A DNA stretch of 64,000 bases from Anaerolineae bacterium (lineage in GTDB: Bacteria > Chloroflexota > Anaerolineae > Aggregatilineales > Phototrophicaceae): positions 28,019-92,018 of the forward strand of contig JALHNB010000001.1 of assembly GCA_022843745.1 (NCBI GenBank). Reading direction: 5' to 3'. Made by a program: the position numbers and the translations under genes. Positions 1 to 8,297 of this stretch are shown here, one piece after another (within the stretch, counting starts at the first letter, position 1; each line of letters begins with the position of its first letter). The notes below the pieces were generated by a model that worked only from the letters and a program-made list of their open reading frames with translations, did no database searches and was not told where the DNA came from.

Positions 1-194
1 GCGCCAAGCCGAGTGAAACGACCTCGAACCTGCCGCCCGCGCGGGTCATGAGCTTGGACGACTGCCTGGAATATCTGGCTGAAGATGAGCTTCTCGAAGT
101 CACACCAACCAATCTGCGCCTGCGCAAGCGTATTCTCGACAATCACGAGCGTATGAAAGAATGGAAGCGTAAGAAGAATCTCGTCGCGGGATAA
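1..194 (+). CDS. typA: TypA/BipA ribosome-associated GTPase, C-terminal end (partial)
   Basis: The gene is cut by the left edge of the window. Only the last 63 residues are present, in the frame beginning at base 3. The visible tail carries MSLDDCLEYLAEDELLEVTP followed by NLRLRKRIL, which matches the conserved C-terminal end of TypA/BipA, a translational GTPase that binds the ribosome and aids 50S assembly and stress adaptation. The GTPase domain lies outside the window, so the call rests on this tail alone. A strong intrinsic terminator begins about 50 bases after the TAA stop, so the gene probably ends its transcription unit. Confidence 0.8.
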   Translation, partial: AKPSETTSNLPPARVMSLDDCLEYLAEDELLEVTPTNLRLRKRILDNHERMKEWKRKKNLVAG

Positions 195-244
195 TTCGAA
201 CCCGAACCACTGAAACGCTGAGATACTGAATCACAAAGACATTG

Positions 245-283
245 AGGACGCAGAGTTTATCTTCTCTGCGTCCTTTTTATTTT
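245..283 (+). terminator. Rho-independent terminator downstream of typA
   Basis: A perfect 11-bp stem, AGGACGCAGAG (245-255) and CTCTGCGTCCT (264-274), encloses an 8-base loop. It runs straight into a T-rich tract, TTTTTATTTT. This is the clearest intrinsic terminator in the window. Confidence 0.9.
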
Positions 284-394
284 GGTGATCTTTTTAAACT
301 TTCGACAAACGAATGTGGAATTAGTATCATCTTCCGAAATCATACAAACATCTCATCATTTTGTTATCAGGCGTAACCAGGGGGAGCAGCGTCG

Positions 395-898
395 ATGGAA
401 TATCCACAGGTGATTCTTTTCGGCTCAATATTAGGCGAGTGGCGTGAGCGTTATATTATTCCTGTGCTGGATGAACTCGGCGTTTCTTACTACAACCCCA
501 TTTCCCCCACTGGAAAATGGCATCAAGACATGGGAGAGCGTGAGGCAGAAATGCTGCAACATGCTCAGACGATCATCATGCACTTCACCAATGATTCACC
601 CTCATTTGCTGGCCTCGCTGAGACGGGATGGGGTGCTTTGAGCGCTGTCCAACGCAAGCAAAATTTCATCCTCTCGATTCCCAAAGAAGCCTATCATCAT
701 GTGATGCCCCGGTGGACGCGATTTGTACCGCCCATGAAGCATATAGGTCAAACCATTGAGGATTATACGAATCGTTCGCGTTTTCTCGTTGAATCCCACG
801 CCCGCCGCCTTGCCCCCGGCAGCGACTATCTGACGATTGTCAACGATGTCAACGGGATAGTTGCTACGCTGCGCAAGCTGTATACCATAAAGATGTAG
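395..898 (+). CDS. Nucleoside 2-deoxyribosyltransferase-like protein
   Basis: This 167-residue soluble protein resembles the Nuc_deoxyri_tr2 family, Rossmann-like enzymes that act on N-glycosidic bonds of nucleosides. The visible signature is a first beta strand reading VILFGSILGEWRE, then YNPISPTGKWHQDM, then a Glu-rich helix, a TIIMHFTND strand and FAGLAETGWGAL, where the Glu fits the family's nucleophile position. The ATG at 395 follows a GGGGGAG ribosome site at good spacing. It stands alone between the typA terminator and pepF. Substrate cannot be read from the sequence, and a nucleotide-binding role without transferase activity is possible. Confidence 0.65.
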   Translation: MEYPQVILFGSILGEWRERYIIPVLDELGVSYYNPISPTGKWHQDMGEREAEMLQHAQTIIMHFTNDSPSFAGLAETGWGALSAVQRKQNFILSIPKEAYHHVMPRWTRFVPPMKHIGQTIEDYTNRSRFLVESHARRLAPGSDYLTIVNDVNGIVATLRKLYTIKM

Positions 899-934
899 CA
901 GCCAAACTATGCAAGTCCTATCCTGCTTAATTCT

Positions 935-962
935 TTGCTTTTGAAACAGCATGTGCCATAAT
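935..962 (+). promoter_or_regulatory. Possible sigma-70 type promoter for pepF
   Basis: TTGCTT (935-940) and CATAAT (957-962) are separated by 16 bases. The implied start lies about 40 bases before the pepF ATG. The match to consensus is moderate and based on sequence only. Confidence 0.35.
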
Positions 963-1006
963 GGTCGTGATTAGTTTATTTTTCCTGAATGGTTAAGGAG
1001 TTTTTG

Positions 1007-2815
1007 ATGGCGCAAACAACAACACTGCCACCACGCAGTGAAATTCCATTGGAACATACCTGGAACGCGACCAGTGTGTACGAATCCGATGCTGATTGGC
1101 TGTCTGAGCTGGAATCGGTGAGCGCCAGCCTGCCACAGATTAGTCAATTTCAGGGAAAGCTCGGCGAAAGCCCATCTACGCTGGCTGACGCGCTGCACAC
1201 ATTCGAGTCTTTGCAGCGTCGCGTTTATAAATTGAGCTTTTATGCCCGCATGTCACAGGCGGTTGAAACCACCAACCAGGGCGCGATTGGCATGGTCGGT
1301 CAGGTTTCAAGTTTATATGGACGCTATGGCGCGGCGACATCCTATCTCGTGCCGGAAATGCTGACGATTGGCGAAGAAAAAGTGATGCAGTGGGTTCAGA
1401 ACGAACCGCGACTCAAAATCTATCGCCAATATTTTGACGATTTATTCCGGCAGCAGGCGCATGTTCGCTCGGCGGAGGTCGAGGAAGTGCTGGCGATGGC
1501 CTTTGAGCCTTTCGCAGCGATTGACAACACCGAAGAAATGCTGACCAGTGCTGATCTGAAATTCCGGCCCGCGACCACCAGCAGCGGCGAATCAGTTGAA
1601 GTGGCGCAGGGGACGATTGATAAATACCTGGATGGAACAGATCGGGAAGCACGACGGACGGCGTGGGAGAGTTATGCCGATGGCTATCTGAGCATGAAAA
1701 ACACACTCACAAGCAATTATCTGGCATCGGTCAAACGAGACGTGTTTTATGCCCGTGCACGGCGCTACGAGACCGCGTTGGAAGCGTCGCTGTTCAATAA
1801 CAATGTCCCTGTCGAAGTCTTTTACAATCTGATCGACACCTATCGCAAAAATCTACCGATATGGCATCGCTACTGGGCGATTCGGAAGCGGGCGCTGGGT
1901 GTCGAGACTTTGAATCCTTACGACATCTGGGCACCAATTGCAACGAACCAACCGCCCGTATCTTATACTCAAGCTGTCGATTGGATTTGCGAAGGCATGA
2001 AGCCACTAGGGGACGAATATGTTACTGCACTGCGGCGCGGATGCCTGGAAGAACGCTGGGTTGATATTTACCCCAACCAGGGCAAAACCGCTGGCGCATT
2101 TTCCTACGGCACGTATGACACGCATCCATTTATCCTGATGAGCTTTAACAACAATCTGTCCGCCATGAGTACGCTGGCGCACGAGCTTGGTCACTCGATG
2201 CACTCGTATCTTTCGCGCAAAAATCAGCCATCCACCTATGCTGATTATTCGCTGTTTGTGGCGGAGGTTGCGTCGAATTTTAATCAAGCGATGACCCGCG
2301 CGTATCTGTTCGATAATAACGCCGATCCCAATTTCCAGATCGCGGTTATCGAAGAAGCGATGCAGAATATTCATCGCTATTTCTTCATCATGCCCACGCT
2401 GGCACGCTTCGAATTGGAGATTCATACGCGGATCGAGCAGGGAAAAGGCGTGACTGCCGAAGATACGATTAACCTGATGGCTGACCTGTTCAGCGAAGGT
2501 TATGGCGGCGAAATGCACGTTGACCGTGAGCGTGTGGGCATCACCTGGGCGCAGTTCGGGCATCTCTATAATAATTACTATGTTTTCCAGTATGCGACGG
2601 GGATTTCGGCTGCTCACGCACTGGCCGGACGCATTCTCGCTGGAGAGCCGAATGCCGCGAAGGATTATGTAGCATTTTTGAGCACAGGGAGTTCGCTTTA
2701 TCCCGTCGATGCGCTCAAACGCGCTGGTGTCGATATGGCAACGCCGGAACCTGTCGAGAAGGCTTTTGCTGTCCTCGCCAGCTATGTTGACCGTCTCGAT
2801 CAACTCACGCGCTAG
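1007..2815 (+). CDS. pepF: M3 family oligoendopeptidase F
   Basis: This 602-residue zinc metallopeptidase cleaves short oligopeptides in the cytoplasm; there is no signal peptide. The M3 zinc motif HELGH is at residues 392-396 in TLAHELGHSMHSYLS. A downstream VAEVASNFNQA segment supplies the third zinc-ligand Glu region, and the tail GYGGEMHVDRERVGITWAQF fits the PepF branch. Length matches the family at about 600. An upstream ATG at 989 is in frame, but the ATG at 1007 has an AAGGAG seven bases before it and starts at the expected MAQTTTLPPR. The gene is monocistronic: a repeat-rich region and a convergent gene follow. Confidence 0.92.
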   Translation: MAQTTTLPPRSEIPLEHTWNATSVYESDADWLSELESVSASLPQISQFQGKLGESPSTLADALHTFESLQRRVYKLSFYARMSQAVETTNQGAIGMVGQVSSLYGRYGAATSYLVPEMLTIGEEKVMQWVQNEPRLKIYRQYFDDLFRQQAHVRSAEVEEVLAMAFEPFAAIDNTEEMLTSADLKFRPATTSSGESVEVAQGTIDKYLDGTDREARRTAWESYADGYLSMKNTLTSNYLASVKRDVFYARARRYETALEASLFNNNVPVEVFYNLIDTYRKNLPIWHRYWAIRKRALGVETLNPYDIWAPIATNQPPVSYTQAVDWICEGMKPLGDEYVTALRRGCLEERWVDIYPNQGKTAGAFSYGTYDTHPFILMSFNNNLSAMSTLAHELGHSMHSYLSRKNQPSTYADYSLFVAEVASNFNQAMTRAYLFDNNADPNFQIAVIEEAMQNIHRYFFIMPTLARFELEIHTRIEQGKGVTAEDTINLMADLFSEGYGGEMHVDRERVGITWAQFGHLYNNYYVFQYATGISAAHALAGRILAGEPNAAKDYVAFLSTGSSLYPVDALKRAGVDMATPEPVEKAFAVLASYVDRLDQLTR

Positions 2816-2821
2816 CGATGA

Positions 2822-2987
2822 AGCTTGTCAGCATTTCAGCCAGTCAGCTTTTTAGTGCTGAGTTTAAAGTGCTGAGTGCTGAGTAAAGTAGAAAGTAATG
2901 AGTGATGAGTAAAAATCAGCTTAAAACTCATCGCTCGTTACTCGTCCCTTTGTCTTTTGCTGACAAGCTGAAGTGCTGAAATGCTGA
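2822..2987. repeat. Composite inverted repeats between convergent genes
   Basis: Three inverted pairs lie in the gap between the ends of pepF and the small membrane protein gene: AGCTTGTCAGCA (2822-2833) with 2958-2969; CAGCATTTCAGC (2829-2840) with GCTGAAATGCTG (2975-2986); and a 17-base arm at 2894-2910 with 2926-2942, matching at 15 of 17. Short GTGCTGA/GTGATGA units recur between them. It may act as a bidirectional terminator, and related CAGC..TCAGC arms recur at 54485-54593. Confidence 0.6.
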
Positions 2988-2995
2988 AACGCTGC

Positions 2996-3328
2996 CTAGC
3001 TGTTTTTCGATTTACCGCCCCGCTGCCTACCAAAAAGCATTGCCAAACCAGCGATAATCAGGAAAATCGGCCAGATACGTCCCCAGTCGAAGTTGAAATC
3101 GACCAGCCCAAATATGCCAACAATTGTGATGACGGCTGCGGCGACCACACGCGAACTTTTGAAATCAATCGTATTATGCTCGGTGTACTCGTTCGCCAGC
3201 AGCGAAATGGCGATCACGAACATGATGGACGGCCAAATCGAAATATTCAAAAGGAACAGCAGTGCCAGGCCGATGAGAAAAATGCCTCCACTGACTTGAG
3301 ATCCTCGTTTGTTGAGATCAGAAGACAT
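2996..3328 (-). CDS. Small multi-pass membrane protein, LiaF/DUF5668-like
   Basis: This 110-residue protein has about four hydrophobic segments in two hairpins: GGIFLIGLALLFLLNI, IMFVIAISLL, VVAAAVITIVGIFGLV and IWPIFLIIAGLAMLF. A basic C-terminal tail ends in RQRGGKSKNS. The phrase WPIFLIIAGLAMLF resembles the membrane part of LiaF-type and DUF5668 proteins, which are often linked to envelope stress sensing. No catalytic motif is visible. The ATG follows GGGAG. It diverges from the histidine kinase gene at 3512, but a functional link is only a guess. Confidence 0.6.
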   Translation of the reverse strand: MSSDLNKRGSQVSGGIFLIGLALLFLLNISIWPSIMFVIAISLLANEYTEHNTIDFKSSRVVAAAVITIVGIFGLVDFNFDWGRIWPIFLIIAGLAMLFGRQRGGKSKNS

Positions 3329-3421
3329 GATGTGTAATCTCCCTTGATGATAATATACCTATTGATTACATATACGCGAAAAATATTGAAACGTTGCGAT
3401 TTTTGTAACTTTTCGGCCTTA

Positions 3422-3451
3422 TGACTTTAAGTTCTAGTAAGGTTTTATAAT
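3422..3451 (+). promoter_or_regulatory. Possible promoter for the four-GAF kinase gene
   Basis: A perfect TATAAT (3446-3451) is preceded at 18 bases by TGACTT (3422-3427). It lies 60 bases before the kinase ATG in the divergent gap. The -35 match is weak. Confidence 0.35.
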
Positions 3452-3511
3452 TAGGATAAACTTGTAAGTGAAATTTTGAATTTGCTTGTGAAGCCATCAA
3501 GTACCTGAACA

Positions 3512-6343
3512 ATGCTCGAATTATGGTCAATACAAAAAATCTATGCTTCGATCAATAAAGCGCCGTCACCCGATGCGGCGGCGCAAATATTGGTCAATTG
3601 GCTCGGTGAGCAGCATATCACGGCGATAATCGCGCTGGTGATGCGCCCCGAAAGCCATCTGAAACTGATTGCTAGCCCGGATTATCCGCTAGATCCGGCA
3701 GTCGTTGATTGGATTCGGATTCACGCGGGGGATTGGCAGTCTTGGGACGCGGCACAACGTTTAGGCGCAGATAGTCAGATGCAGATTTCGGCGTTTCTTG
3801 GCATCCCGATGGTTACGAAAAATCGCACGATTGGGCTGATGTGCCTGGATGCGGAAGCTTCTGCCGCTTTTGATGTCGATAACCTCGAAACTATTCAAAC
3901 GCTGGTCAACAGCCTGGCAGTTACCGTCGAGAATGCCGAGCTTGCCAACACCGCTACCCGGCGTGTGCAAGAGCTAGACGTAATTAACGAAATCAGCCGC
4001 ACATTGATGCGACATCAGGGAGGCGAAGAGATATGGAATTCGCTGCATCCCCAGATCAGCCTGCTTTTCGATAACTCGTCGTTTTTTGTGGCCCTGTATG
4101 ACCCGGAACGCGATCAACTCAAATTTCCACTGGTTTCAGACGACCACATTATCGAAGACTCACCGGTTATTCTCGACCTGAGCAAAGCGGTGATTGCACA
4201 TGGAATTGAGCTTCAATTTCGTGACATCGCAACCGAGCATCAACGTTTGGAGGCGATGGGCATTGATCCGCTGATTGATTTTACCGATGACGAGTTGGCG
4301 TGGATGCCCCGTTCCTGGCTCGGTGTTCCCCTGCACAGCCGTAATAGTGAGGTTATCGGGTTGATGAGTGTCCAGAACACGCTCCCCGATAGCTATGTGG
4401 ATGCCGATTTGTCGCTGTTAATGACGGTAGCGGCGCAGCTTTCGTTGGCGCTTGATAACTCCCGACTTCTTGAGGCCGAGCAAGCCCGACGAAAAATGGC
4501 GAATACGCTGATCGACATGAGTCGCGATGTCAGCTCGACTCTGGATTTTGGCGAGGTTCTTGATCGGATTTTGGAGCAGATGCAGCGCGTGGTCGATTAT
4601 GACAGCGCCAGCATCATGCTCACGCCCGTCGATTCCCATGATGGGCGGCGCATGATTGTCGTCGCTACGCAAGGTCTTGAACCTTATCTGCGCGGTCAGG
4701 AAGTGGTTTTCAGAGAAAACGATGTGAATGTCCAGCTCATCCATTCTCAGCAGCCTCTGGTTATCTCTGATGTGCAGCAAGAGGAAGGCTGGGGTTCACT
4801 CAACGACTTTGAATCAGTTCGTAAAATTCGTTCGTGGATTGGTGTTCCGCTGCTGGTGCAGGATCGGGTGATTGGCCTAATTACGTTGGACAAGCACACG
4901 CCAAATTTTTACACCGAAAAAGATGCCAGTAATGCCTTTGCTGTTGCAGGGCAGGCAGCAATAGCTGTCGAAAATGCGCGCCTTCATGCCCAACTGCAAT
5001 CGAATGTTCGCGCATTGGAACAGCGTAACCGCCGTTTGGCGTCCATCCACGAACTTTCCACGATTGTGAGTTCGACGTTGGATCGAGACGAGATTCTGAA
5101 TGCCGCTGCTCGGCAGTTAACCGAATTGTTCGGTGTCGATCACTGCGGGATCGTGCTGTTGTACGATAAAGAGAATGCCTATCTGGTTGCTGAATACCCT
5201 TCAACCGAAACGATTGGCAGGAGCATCCCAATTATCGGCAGCGCCATTTTTGATACACTTGCCAAAGGCAGCACATTAGCCATCGAGGATGTTGAGAGCG
5301 ACCCTATCGATGACACCAGCCGCGACAACTTAAAAAGTGTCGGTGCGCGTTCCGTTTTACTGGCACCTTTGATTGCACGACATCGCCTGATGGGCAGTAT
5401 TGGCCTGGACAGTATTGCACGTGCGCGGCTCTTTACTGCCGAGGAACACGAAACCTATATGACCATCGCGGCGCAGCTTGCGTTGGCGATCCAGAACGCG
5501 GAATTGTATCAGGAAGCGATTGAAGCGAATCGCATCAAGAGCGAATTCCTCGCGAATGTCAGCCATGAACTGCGTACACCGCTTAACTCGATCATTGGCT
5601 ATACCGAGATGATGCTGCAAGAAGCCTATGGTAGCGTCAATGATGCCCAGCGAGATCGCCTGATGCGCGTTCATACGGGCGGGCAGCAGTTGCACGATCT
5701 GATTAATAACGTGCTGGATTTATCAAAAATCGAAGCCGGCCAGATGACTCTTTCACCAGAGTGGATGAGTATCACTGAGCCTGTTCAGCGAGCGATTGCG
5801 AATGTGACCCCCCAGTCGCAGGAAAAAGGTCTGACACTGACAGTGGATATCAGCGGTGTTACCCCTCAAATTTATGCTGACCCGCAGCGAATTCGCCAGA
5901 TTTTAACAAATCTGCTGGATAACGCGATCAAATTTACGCATACGGGTGCTGTCGCGCTGCATGTTTGGCTGCTGAACCTGCAAGATGGGCATACTGAGAC
6001 TGGCTGGACGCCACCTTCTAACCTTGAAGTGATGGATGGGGAATGGCTGGCGATCTCGGTCAGTGATACGGGTATCGGAATCTCGTCGCAAGATCAGGAA
6101 TATATATTTGATGCTTTCCGGCAGGTGGATGGATCAAGTACGCGAGAATATCCCGGCACCGGGCTGGGACTAGCAATCACCCGCCAATTCGTGGCGCTGC
6201 ATAACGGTCATATCTGGGTCGAAAGCATTGTGGGACGGGGAAGCACATTCGCGCTTTTACTGCCTGTTAGACCCTCTGGATCAGCCAGCCTCAAACTTCC
6301 GCTTTGGGGTAGTGCGAGAAAAACTGACACGCTGCGTTCATAA
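3512..6343 (+). CDS. Cytoplasmic sensor histidine kinase with four GAF domains
   Basis: The 943-residue protein has no membrane segment. Four GAF-like modules lie at roughly 10-145, 155-325, 330-495 and 510-665; each ends in a LALALDNARL-like helix that runs into the next. The kinase core follows: the H box EFLANVSHELRTPLNS with phosphoacceptor His685, an ILTNLLDNAIKFT N box, DTGIGI and GTGLGLAITRQF as the ATP lid. GAF domains usually bind small ligands or chromophores, but no chromophore Cys is evident to me. No response regulator is adjacent, so it is an orphan kinase. The ribosome site before the ATG is unclear. Confidence 0.92.
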   Translation: MLELWSIQKIYASINKAPSPDAAAQILVNWLGEQHITAIIALVMRPESHLKLIASPDYPLDPAVVDWIRIHAGDWQSWDAAQRLGADSQMQISAFLGIPMVTKNRTIGLMCLDAEASAAFDVDNLETIQTLVNSLAVTVENAELANTATRRVQELDVINEISRTLMRHQGGEEIWNSLHPQISLLFDNSSFFVALYDPERDQLKFPLVSDDHIIEDSPVILDLSKAVIAHGIELQFRDIATEHQRLEAMGIDPLIDFTDDELAWMPRSWLGVPLHSRNSEVIGLMSVQNTLPDSYVDADLSLLMTVAAQLSLALDNSRLLEAEQARRKMANTLIDMSRDVSSTLDFGEVLDRILEQMQRVVDYDSASIMLTPVDSHDGRRMIVVATQGLEPYLRGQEVVFRENDVNVQLIHSQQPLVISDVQQEEGWGSLNDFESVRKIRSWIGVPLLVQDRVIGLITLDKHTPNFYTEKDASNAFAVAGQAAIAVENARLHAQLQSNVRALEQRNRRLASIHELSTIVSSTLDRDEILNAAARQLTELFGVDHCGIVLLYDKENAYLVAEYPSTETIGRSIPIIGSAIFDTLAKGSTLAIEDVESDPIDDTSRDNLKSVGARSVLLAPLIARHRLMGSIGLDSIARARLFTAEEHETYMTIAAQLALAIQNAELYQEAIEANRIKSEFLANVSHELRTPLNSIIGYTEMMLQEAYGSVNDAQRDRLMRVHTGGQQLHDLINNVLDLSKIEAGQMTLSPEWMSITEPVQRAIANVTPQSQEKGLTLTVDISGVTPQIYADPQRIRQILTNLLDNAIKFTHTGAVALHVWLLNLQDGHTETGWTPPSNLEVMDGEWLAISVSDTGIGISSQDQEYIFDAFRQVDGSSTREYPGTGLGLAITRQFVALHNGHIWVESIVGRGSTFALLLPVRPSGSASLKLPLWGSARKTDTLRS

Positions 6344-6345
6344 AG

Positions 6346-6377
6346 ACAAACTCTGCCCGAGGATGAGCAGAGTCTGT
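6346..6377 (+). terminator. Hairpin after the four-GAF kinase gene
   Basis: ACTCTGC and GCAGAGT arms enclose CCGAGGATGA starting a few bases after the kinase stop codon. No U-rich tail follows, so intrinsic termination is uncertain. Confidence 0.3.
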
Positions 6378-6541
6378 GAAAAAAGGGGCATTAATTTTTA
6401 GGGCAATCCTGGCAGCAGTCGTTTATGTGGCTGATAGTGACTATTGCCTGTATCTTCTTGTTGCTCTTATTGTCCTACCTCTTGAAATCCGTGACCAGTG
6501 ACGTTTGTCACGTTCTGGTGTTTTCCTCATAACAGCGACAC

Positions 6542-6569
6542 TTGCCAGACACTACTTAAACGCTACAAT
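6542..6569 (+). promoter_or_regulatory. Probable sigma-70 type promoter for the MaoC-like gene
   Basis: TTGCCA (6542-6547) and TACAAT (6564-6569) are spaced 16 bases apart. The expected start is about 30 bases before the GTG start codon at 6608. Confidence 0.45.
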
Positions 6570-6607
6570 CGCTGGAAGATTCTCATCTATATCAGGAGAA
6601 ATAAGCT

Positions 6608-7078
6608 GTGCAAATGCGTGAAGATGGCCCAATTGGGCTTTATTTTGAAGAAGTCACGGTGGGTATGAAAATGCGCACCCGCGCCCGCACCATCACCGAA
6701 ACCGATATTGTGAATTTCGCGACCCTCACGGGCGATTTTAACCCGATGCACACCGATGCCGAATATATGAAAACCCATATGCTCAAGCAGCGTGTGGCAC
6801 ATGGGATGCTGACGTTGAGCTATGCCGTTGGACAGATTTACCAGCTTGGATTTTTGGAGCGCACGACGCTGGCCTTCCGGGGTTTGGAGATGAAATTCAG
6901 CCTGCCCGTTTTTATCGGCGATACCCTTTACGTCACGCTGAATGTTATTGAGACCAAAGAAGTGAAGCGGTTGGGGGGCGGTAACATTGTCTCTGAAATC
7001 AAGATTATCAATCAGGAAGAAAAAACGGTGCAATCCGGCACATTAACACTGTTGATGGCCTCCAAGCCCGTCGAATAA
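6608..7078 (+). CDS. MaoC-like hydratase ((R)-specific enoyl-CoA hydratase type)
   Basis: This 156-residue protein is a hot-dog fold MaoC dehydratase, a family that hydrates trans-2-enoyl-CoA to (R)-3-hydroxyacyl-CoA. The hydratase-2 signature FATLTGDFNPMHTDAEY is present with the catalytic Asp43 and His48, followed by VAHGMLTLS. It starts with GTG at 6608, nine bases after AGGAG; the ATG two codons later is too far from that site. It sits alone, without polyhydroxyalkanoate synthase or fatty-acid genes beside it, so the physiological acyl chain is unknown. Confidence 0.85.
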   Translation: MQMREDGPIGLYFEEVTVGMKMRTRARTITETDIVNFATLTGDFNPMHTDAEYMKTHMLKQRVAHGMLTLSYAVGQIYQLGFLERTTLAFRGLEMKFSLPVFIGDTLYVTLNVIETKEVKRLGGGNIVSEIKIINQEEKTVQSGTLTLLMASKPVE

Positions 7079-7150
7079 GTAGTCAGAATCGAACAAATAA
7101 GCTATTCTGGAGTATATCAGTCTAAAGGTATAACTTAGAGGATGAAGCTT

Positions 7151-7714
7151 ATGTCGCCCGAAATTATTAAAGAATTTGTGATCGCGTCGCACTTTGATCT
7201 GGCGAAGGTCAAAACCATGCTGGCAGAAGACCCCAGCCTGCTCAATGTTGAGCATCAGTGGGGACCGAACGATTTTGAAAGTGGGATCGGCGCGGCGGCG
7301 CATGTTGGCAACCGTGCGATTGCCGAGTTTTTTCTAGCACAGGGTGTCTCTTCTAACATTTGCGTGGCAGCGATGCTGGGACACGCGGCTGAAGTAAAAG
7401 GCTTTTTGGAAGGCGATGCCAGCCTCGCCAACGCCAAAGGCGCACACGGCATCCCGGTGATGTTTCATGCAGCCATGAGTGGCGATACGGCTGTAACCGA
7501 TTTGCTGCGGGACTATGGCTGCAATGAAGGCTACAGCGGAGCGCTGCATGGCGCGATCAGTTACGGTCACAAAAATATGACCGTGTGGCTGCTTGATAAC
7601 GGGGTGAAGGATTTACAGGCTCAGAATTATCAGGGCAAAACGCCGCTGCAAAACGCCATTGATAGCAACCAGCCGGAAATTGCCGATTTGCTTCGCGAAC
7701 GTGGGGCGCAGTAA
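7151..7714 (+). CDS. Ankyrin-repeat protein
   Basis: This 187-residue soluble protein is built of about five ankyrin-like helical pairs. The C-terminal ones are the clearest: GALHGAISYGHKNMTVWLLDN and GKTPLQNAIDSNQPEIADLL. N-terminal units are more divergent, with GIGAAAHVGNRAIAEFFL visible. Ankyrin arrays bind partner proteins, and no enzymatic domain is seen. An ATG at 7142 abuts GAGG directly, so the ATG at 7151, nine bases after GAGG, is the better start. It follows the MaoC gene by about 70 bases and may be cotranscribed. No partner is evident. Confidence 0.82.
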   Translation: MSPEIIKEFVIASHFDLAKVKTMLAEDPSLLNVEHQWGPNDFESGIGAAAHVGNRAIAEFFLAQGVSSNICVAAMLGHAAEVKGFLEGDASLANAKGAHGIPVMFHAAMSGDTAVTDLLRDYGCNEGYSGALHGAISYGHKNMTVWLLDNGVKDLQAQNYQGKTPLQNAIDSNQPEIADLLRERGAQ

Positions 7715-7839
7715 TTACACTGGTGATTTGATGTTGTGATTTCCAAAAAGCGCTACGACAAATCTATCCTTTCCGGTATTGTGTGAGCTGCTAAGAACCA
7801 TTATCATCCTTACGAAGTTTGTTCGTGAGGATATGGAAA

Positions 7840-8286
7840 ATGTCTCAACAATGCACGGATTGTGGCGCTGAATGGAAAGATGGCAAAACCTGCGAGGACG
7901 ATTTTCACCAGATGCTATTCTGGGAAGGCGATAATCCAGGTAATTGGGCTGTTCACCATTTGATGGTGTTGTGTTATCACCTGCAACATCCACGATTGTA
8001 TTCGGCTGATGGGCTGACCGAGGGCAAGCGCCTGCTGGTCGAATTTGTTCAAAATGGTGTCTCGACTGAGGAAATTCGAAGCCGCAATAAGGATCGAGTC
8101 GATTCCGGCAAACGCACCTGGAAAATTAAAGTAACGGCTGATTCAAAAGGGGCTTATGCGAACCCTGTGCAATGGTCGATGACTGTCGCAGATGTCATCG
8201 CGGGTGGGATAGAGTCATATTGTGATAATGTGCGGAAATGGGCGCAGTCCATGCTGGATACGCTTAAGTCCTCGGGCAATATCTGA
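7840..8286 (+). CDS. DUF5946 family protein
   Basis: This 148-residue protein of unknown function begins with a CxxC knuckle, CTDCGAEWKDGKTCEDDF, and has the typical HHLMVLCYHLQHPRLYSADG segment of DUF5946. The several Cys and His residues suggest metal binding. The start at 7840 is chosen because GTGAGG lies nine bases before it; an in-frame ATG at 7819 has no ribosome site. The gene ends 11 bases from the convergent histidine kinase gene. No function should be assigned. Confidence 0.72.
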   Translation: MSQQCTDCGAEWKDGKTCEDDFHQMLFWEGDNPGNWAVHHLMVLCYHLQHPRLYSADGLTEGKRLLVEFVQNGVSTEEIRSRNKDRVDSGKRTWKIKVTADSKGAYANPVQWSMTVADVIAGGIESYCDNVRKWAQSMLDTLKSSGNI

Positions 8287-8297
8287 GAATCTATAAG

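Noticed and set aside
2006-2803. Long open frame antisense to the M3 peptidase gene
   Set aside because: It lies wholly inside pepF, shows no recognisable domain and has no ribosome site. It follows from codon bias on the other strand.
8287-8297. Possible terminator between the convergent DUF5946 and kinase genes
   Set aside because: The gap is 11 bases with no stem or T tract. Termination must occur inside a neighbouring gene.
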